64,000 nt of DNA from Roseateles sp. DAIF2 (GTDB lineage Bacteria; Pseudomonadota; Gammaproteobacteria; Burkholderiales; Burkholderiaceae_C), in NCBI RefSeq assembly GCF_015624425.1, contig NZ_CP049919.1, positions 1,364,001-1,428,000 on the forward strand. The letters are read 5' to 3'. The notes beneath the pieces were generated by a model, which was not told where the DNA came from, made no database searches, and saw nothing but the letters and a program-made list of their open reading frames with translations. Shown here in pieces: positions 60,261 to 64,000 of this stretch. The first letter of the stretch is position 1. Each line of letters starts with the position of its first letter. The translations under genes were made by a program, and so were the position numbers.

Positions 60261-60947
60261 ATGCTTGCTCCCGAGATTCCTTTGCCCGGCGCGCGCGAAC
60301 GCATGTTGCGCGAGGCCACCCGCATCTTTGCCACCAAGGGCTACGACAAGGCCAGCACGCGCGAGATCTGCCAGGCCGCCGGCGTCAACATCGCCTCGAT
60401 CCATTACTACTTCGGTGACAAGCAGGGCCTGTACCGCGAGGCCCTGATCCAGCCGATGCTGGAGGTGCTGGCCCATCTGCCGGCGCCGGATGCCGTCCGG
60501 CCGCTGCGCGACTGGCTGTGCGATTTCTACGGCGCGCTGCTGCTGCCGCTGCGCATGGCCGATTCCGACCTGGCCCATCTGATGCGCCTGATGGGCCGCG
60601 AGATGATGGAACCCAGCGCCGCCTACGACGAGCTGTGCAGCACCCATATCGCGCCCCAGCATCAGGCCCTGATCGAGATGCTGCGCCAGCGCTGCGGTGC
60701 CGCCGAGGCCGACATGGGCCTGCAGCAGCTGGCCCATGCGCTGACCGCGATGGCGCATGACTACTGGATGTCGGCCGACTTCATGGAGTCGCTGGCGCCC
60801 GGTGTCGCGCGCGGGCCCGGCGCCTACGAGCGGGTGCTGGAGCGCCTGGTTGCCTATGGCGAGGCCCTGGTCGAGCGCGAGACCGCGCTGCGCCGGCGCG
60901 ACGCCGCCCCCGTCACCTCCACACCATCGACCGCCGTCCTGCCCTGA
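60261..60947 (+). CDS. TetR-family repressor with CerR-type C-terminal domain
   Basis: The 228-residue protein has the TetR helix-turn-helix (ARERMLREATRIFATKGYDK, STREICQAAGVNIASIHYYF) and a C-terminal region matching the CerR (DUF1956) domain, e.g. HLMRLMGREMMEPSAAYDEL and MAHDYWMSADF. This subgroup commonly represses adjacent RND or ABC efflux genes. Its stop overlaps the start of the outer-membrane factor gene (TGATG), so it is the first gene of the efflux operon, and a palindrome lies immediately upstream. The inducer is not known. Confidence 0.92.
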   Translation: MLAPEIPLPGARERMLREATRIFATKGYDKASTREICQAAGVNIASIHYYFGDKQGLYREALIQPMLEVLAHLPAPDAVRPLRDWLCDFYGALLLPLRMADSDLAHLMRLMGREMMEPSAAYDELCSTHIAPQHQALIEMLRQRCGAAEADMGLQQLAHALTAMAHDYWMSADFMESLAPGVARGPGAYERVLERLVAYGEALVERETALRRRDAAPVTSTPSTAVLP

Positions 60948-62365
60948 TGATCAAGAAGATGCTCCGATCGCGCCGGGCCGGCCTGGCCCTGCTGCCCGCG
61001 CTGCTGCTGGCCGGCTGCGCGCTAACGCCGACACCCCGGCCCGAACTGCCGCAACCCGCCGCCTGGCAGGCACCGCTGCCGCATGGGGGCAGCGAGGCGC
61101 GGCTGCGCGAATGGTGGGCCCAGTTCGACGACCCGCTGCTGGACGCGCTGATCCGCGCGGCCGAGAGCGCCAACCCGGGCCTGCAGCAGGCGGTGGCACG
61201 CATCGCCCAGGCCCGCGCTTCGGCCGCCGGTGCCGGCAGCGCCGGTCTGCCGCAGCTGACGGCCAACGGCGCGGCCACGCGCTCGCGCGCCGCGGTGCCC
61301 AGCAGCGAGGGGCCGCGCAGCATCGCCAGCCTGGGCCTGGACGCCAGCTGGGAGCTGGACCTGTTCTCGCGCGTGCGCCTGCAGTCGCAGGCCGCCAGCG
61401 AGCGCGCGGTGGCCTCGGGCCTGGACTGGCACCAGGCCAAGATCAGCCTGGCGGCCGAGGTGGCGCAGAGCTATCTGAGCCTGCGCAGCTGCGAGCGCCT
61501 GGTCGACATCATCGAGCGCGACGGCCAGGCGCTGACCCGCATCGCCGGCTATGCGCAGGACAAGACCAAGGTCGGCCTGGAGGCGCCGGCGGCGGCCGCG
61601 CTGCTGCAGGCCGCGGCCGCCGATGCGGCGAGCCGTGCGCTGGCCCAGCGCGCCGACTGCGATATCGAGATCAAGAGCCTGGTGGCGCTGACCGTGCTGG
61701 ACGAGCCGGCGCTGCGCCAGCGCCTGGCCGAGGGGCGTGCGCGCCTGCCGCAGAGCGCGCGCTTCGCGGTACCTGTGCTGCCGGCCGCGCTGCTGGCGCA
61801 GCGACCCGACCTGGCCGCCAGCGAGCGCCAGGTGCTGGCCGCCTGGGCAGAGCGCGGCGCCGCCGAGGCCGAGCGCTATCCGCAGCTGCGCCTCGCCGGT
61901 TCGATCTCGCGCGGCGCGCTGCGCGCCGGCGGCCTGCGCGACGACGGCGAGGGCTGGTCCTTCGGCCCGACCCTGAGCCTGCCGCTGCTCGACGGCGGCC
62001 TGCGCCGCGCCAATGTGGATGCGGCCCAGGCGCGCTACGAGGAGGCGCTGGCCGGCCACAAGGCGCAGCTGCTGGCGGCGGTGCGCGAGGTCGAGCAGGC
62101 GCTGGTGCGGCTCGATGCGGCCGAGGCGCGCGAGGGCCATGCGCTCGCCAGCGCGCGGGGCTACGACGAGTCCTTCAATGCCACCCAGGCGCGCTGGCAG
62201 CGCGGCCTGGCCGGCGCCGCCGAGCTGGAGGAATCGCGCCGGCTGGCGCTGAACGCGCAGGCCAGCCTGGTGCAGGTGCAGCGCGAGCGCCAGAGCGCCT
62301 GGGTGGCGCTTTACAAGGCCAGCGGCGGCGGTTGGCAGGTCGGTGTGGCGAATCGGGACGAATGA
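60947..62365 (+). CDS. RND efflux outer-membrane factor, NodT/OprM family lipoprotein
   Basis: The 472-residue protein is the TolC-like exit duct. It has a lipoprotein signal (LALLPALLLAGCAL, lipobox LAGC), then the conserved WWAQFDDPLLDALIRAAESA and the two repeats with LQLDLFSR-like ASWELDLFSRVRLQSQAASE and LAQRPDLAASERQVLAAWAE. The C-terminal GATELEESR-like GLAGAAELEESRRLALNAQA is typical. It is translationally coupled to the repressor upstream and to the adaptor gene downstream (ATGA overlap). Confidence 0.94.
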   Translation: MIKKMLRSRRAGLALLPALLLAGCALTPTPRPELPQPAAWQAPLPHGGSEARLREWWAQFDDPLLDALIRAAESANPGLQQAVARIAQARASAAGAGSAGLPQLTANGAATRSRAAVPSSEGPRSIASLGLDASWELDLFSRVRLQSQAASERAVASGLDWHQAKISLAAEVAQSYLSLRSCERLVDIIERDGQALTRIAGYAQDKTKVGLEAPAAAALLQAAAADAASRALAQRADCDIEIKSLVALTVLDEPALRQRLAEGRARLPQSARFAVPVLPAALLAQRPDLAASERQVLAAWAERGAAEAERYPQLRLAGSISRGALRAGGLRDDGEGWSFGPTLSLPLLDGGLRRANVDAAQARYEEALAGHKAQLLAAVREVEQALVRLDAAEAREGHALASARGYDESFNATQARWQRGLAGAAELEESRRLALNAQASLVQVQRERQSAWVALYKASGGGWQVGVANRDE

Positions 62366-63489
62366 GAGCGATGACGATGCAGATCAAGAGCAAGCTGATG
62401 GTGGTGATGGCCGTGGCGGGCGTCGTGAGCACGCTGGCGCTGGCCGCCGACGATGACGCCAAGAAGAAGGCCGCTCCCGCCGCGAAGGCGCGGCCGGCGC
62501 TGAGCGTCAAGCTGGTCGCGGCCGAGGCGCAGGACTGGCCGCAGGCGCTGAGCGCCAGCGGCTCGGTCGCGGCCTGGCAGGAGGCGGTGGTGGGCGCCGA
62601 GATCTCGGGCCTGCGCCTGTCGCAGGTGCTGGTCAATGTCGGCGACCGGGTCAAGCGCGGCCAGCTGCTGGCCCAGCTGTCCCGCGACACGGTGCTTTCC
62701 GAATTGGCGCAGAGCCGCGCCGCTGCCGCCGAGGCGCAGGCCAATCTGGAGGCCGCCAAGCTGGACGCCGAGCGCGCCCGCGCGCTGCAGTCCGGCGGCA
62801 GCGGCGCCCTCAGCGCGCAGCAGCTGCAGCAATACCTGACCGGCGAGCAGACCGCCAAGGCCCGCTTCGATGCGGCCCAGGCCAAGGTCCGCAGCGACGA
62901 GCTGCGCCTGGCCCAGACCCGCATCATGGCGCCGGACGATGGCGTGATCTCGGCCCGCGCCGCGACGGTGGGCGCGGTGGTGCAGGGCCAGGAGCTGTTC
63001 CGCCTGATCCGCGGCAACCGGCTCGAATGGCGCGCCGAGGTGCCGGCCTCCGAGCTGGCGCGGCTGAAGCCCGGCCAGGCGGTGCAGGTCGAGGTGCCGG
63101 GCCCGCAGCCGACCAAGGCGCGCGGCACCCTGCGCATGGTGGCGCCCACGGTGGACGCGGCGACGCGCAACGGCCTGGTCTATGTGGACCTGCCGGCGGA
63201 TGCCGGCCTGCGCGCCGGCAGTTTCGTGCGCGGCGAGATCCTGCTGGGCAGCGGCAAGGTGCTGAGCCTGCCGCAGACCGCGGTCCAGCCGCGCGACGGC
63301 TTCAGCTATGTGTTCAAGATCGGGCAGGGCGGCAAGGTGCAGCAGGCGAAGGTGACGACCGGCCGCCGGATCGGCGAGCGCATCGAGCTGCTCGCGGGCC
63401 TGGACGCCGGTGCCCAGGTGGTGGCCAGCGGCGTCGGTTTCCTGACCGATGGCGACCTGGTTCAGGTGGTCGGGGGAAGCAAGCCATGA
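62362..63489 (+). CDS. RND efflux periplasmic adaptor (membrane fusion protein)
   Basis: The 375-residue adaptor bridges the RND pump and outer-membrane factor. It starts with a signal peptide (IKSKLMVVMAVAGVVSTLAL, cleavage near AADDDAK), then the biotinyl-lipoyl halves (WQEAVVGAEISGLRLSQVLV and RIMAPDDGVISARAATVGAV) around a helical hairpin (SRAAAAEAQANLEAAKLDAE), a beta-barrel and a membrane-proximal domain (FKIGQGGKVQQAKVTTGRRI). ATG 62362 overlaps the preceding stop; ATG 62371 is an alternative. The pump gene overlaps its stop. Confidence 0.93.
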   Translation: MRAMTMQIKSKLMVVMAVAGVVSTLALAADDDAKKKAAPAAKARPALSVKLVAAEAQDWPQALSASGSVAAWQEAVVGAEISGLRLSQVLVNVGDRVKRGQLLAQLSRDTVLSELAQSRAAAAEAQANLEAAKLDAERARALQSGGSGALSAQQLQQYLTGEQTAKARFDAAQAKVRSDELRLAQTRIMAPDDGVISARAATVGAVVQGQELFRLIRGNRLEWRAEVPASELARLKPGQAVQVEVPGPQPTKARGTLRMVAPTVDAATRNGLVYVDLPADAGLRAGSFVRGEILLGSGKVLSLPQTAVQPRDGFSYVFKIGQGGKVQQAKVTTGRRIGERIELLAGLDAGAQVVASGVGFLTDGDLVQVVGGSKP

Positions 63490-64000
63490 TGAACGTCTCG
63501 TCCTGGTCGATCCGCAACCCGACCCCGTCCATCCTGCTGTTCATCATGCTGACCCTGGCGGGGCTGATGGGCTTTCGCTGGATGAAGATCCAGAACTTTC
63601 CGGACATCGACCTGCCGACGATCACGGTCACCGCGGCGCTGCCCGGCGCCTCGCCGGCCCAGCTGGAATCCCAGGTGGCGCGCAAGCTGGAGAACCAGAT
63701 CGCGACCCTGCAGGGGCTCAAGCATATCTACACGACGATCCAGGACGGCGTCGTCACCGTGACGGTGGAGTTCCGCCTGGAGAAGCCGACCCAGGAGGCG
63801 GTGGACGATGTGCGCGCCGCGGTCTCGCGGGTGCGCTCCGACATGCCCGGCGACCTGCGTGACCCGATCGTCACCAAGCTGGAGCTCAGCGGTTCGCCGA
63901 TCCTGACCTACACGGTGGCCTCGGGCCGTATGGATGACGAGGCCCTGTCCTGGTTCGTCGACAACCAGGTCGCCAAGCGCATGCTGGCGGTGCGTGGCGT
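63486..64000 (+). CDS. RND efflux inner-membrane transporter (partial, C-terminus outside window)
   Basis: The visible 171 codons begin MMNVSSWSIRNPTPSILLFI and show the first membrane helix, then the porter-domain pattern FPDIDLPTITVTAALPGASP and AQLESQVARKLENQIATLQG, typical of AcrB/MexB-like pumps. The start (63486, or Met at 63489) overlaps the adaptor stop. Full-length members have about 1030 residues, so about 860 are missing beyond base 64000. Proton-driven export of drugs or toxic compounds is the family function; the substrate is not readable. Confidence 0.93.
   Translation, partial: MMNVSSWSIRNPTPSILLFIMLTLAGLMGFRWMKIQNFPDIDLPTITVTAALPGASPAQLESQVARKLENQIATLQGLKHIYTTIQDGVVTVTVEFRLEKPTQEAVDDVRAAVSRVRSDMPGDLRDPIVTKLELSGSPILTYTVASGRMDDEALSWFVDNQVAKRMLAVRG

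Noticed and set aside
1..64000. tRNA, rRNA or CRISPR arrays
   Set aside because: No tRNA cloverleaf, rRNA segment or regularly spaced direct repeats were recognised on either strand; a tRNAscan-SE and CRISPR search would settle this.

Overview
The window is a piece of a high-GC betaproteobacterial chromosome. Gene content points to the order Burkholderiales, close to the Roseateles/Mitsuaria/Rubrivivax group: the tlpA-aroQ-accB-accC-prmA-DUF3426 string, a rubredoxin gene in front of pilGHIJ-chpA, hemL next to a thiD-like gene, and a PEP-CTERM protein. This placement is an inference from gene content and order; no 16S rRNA gene is present.

Layout. (1) 1-9852, minus strand: housekeeping genes running from an RNB-type ribonuclease through a TonB-like protein, aroE, mtgA, an unknown protein, a TlpA thioredoxin, aroQ, accB, accC and prmA to a zinc-ribbon DUF3426 protein cut by the window edge. 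(2) 9923-22390: a carbohydrate-uptake locus. A ROK kinase, a sensor kinase and a FixJ-like regulator are on the plus strand. Convergent to them is an ABC sugar importer operon ending in a cytoplasmic GH9 hydrolase, and divergent from that operon is a TonB-dependent receptor. A near-identical 19-bp element lies in front of both the kinase/regulator operon and the receptor/importer divergence, and suggests one regulon. (3) About 22.8-31.0 kb: a lower-GC block of small, same-strand genes (DUF2185, GNAT, secreted protein, GFA, lipoprotein, GyrI-like, second GFA, SGNH hydrolase, broken HAD). Several are separated by attC-like sites. No integrase is seen, so it reads as an integron cassette array or remnant (CALIN type), interrupted by an IS1182-type and an IS3-type insertion sequence.

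(4) 31.0-38.1 kb: an SDR reductase and a YqiA-like esterase, then two tandem zinc metalloproteases closed by a strong terminator. A repeat-rich intergenic stretch follows. (5) 38.5-48.97 kb, mostly minus strand: an AI-2E family membrane protein, a PEP-CTERM protein, a 1255-residue SARP/AAA/TPR regulator, mpl, a HAD phosphatase, hemL and a thiD-like kinase. (6) 49.1-60.2 kb, plus strand: rubredoxin and the Pil-Chp chemosensory system of twitching motility (pilG, pilH, pilI, pilJ, a 1976-residue chpA), then a diguanylate cyclase. (7) 60.2-64.0 kb: a CerR-type TetR repressor with a palindromic operator in front of it, followed by overlapping genes for a tripartite RND efflux pump; the inner-membrane pump gene runs off the end.

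No rRNA, tRNA or CRISPR array was recognised. The most noteworthy items are the cassette array with insertion sequences abutting attC ends, the 19-bp shared element that defines a candidate sugar regulon, and a ThiD-like protein with Asp in place of the usual active-site Cys.
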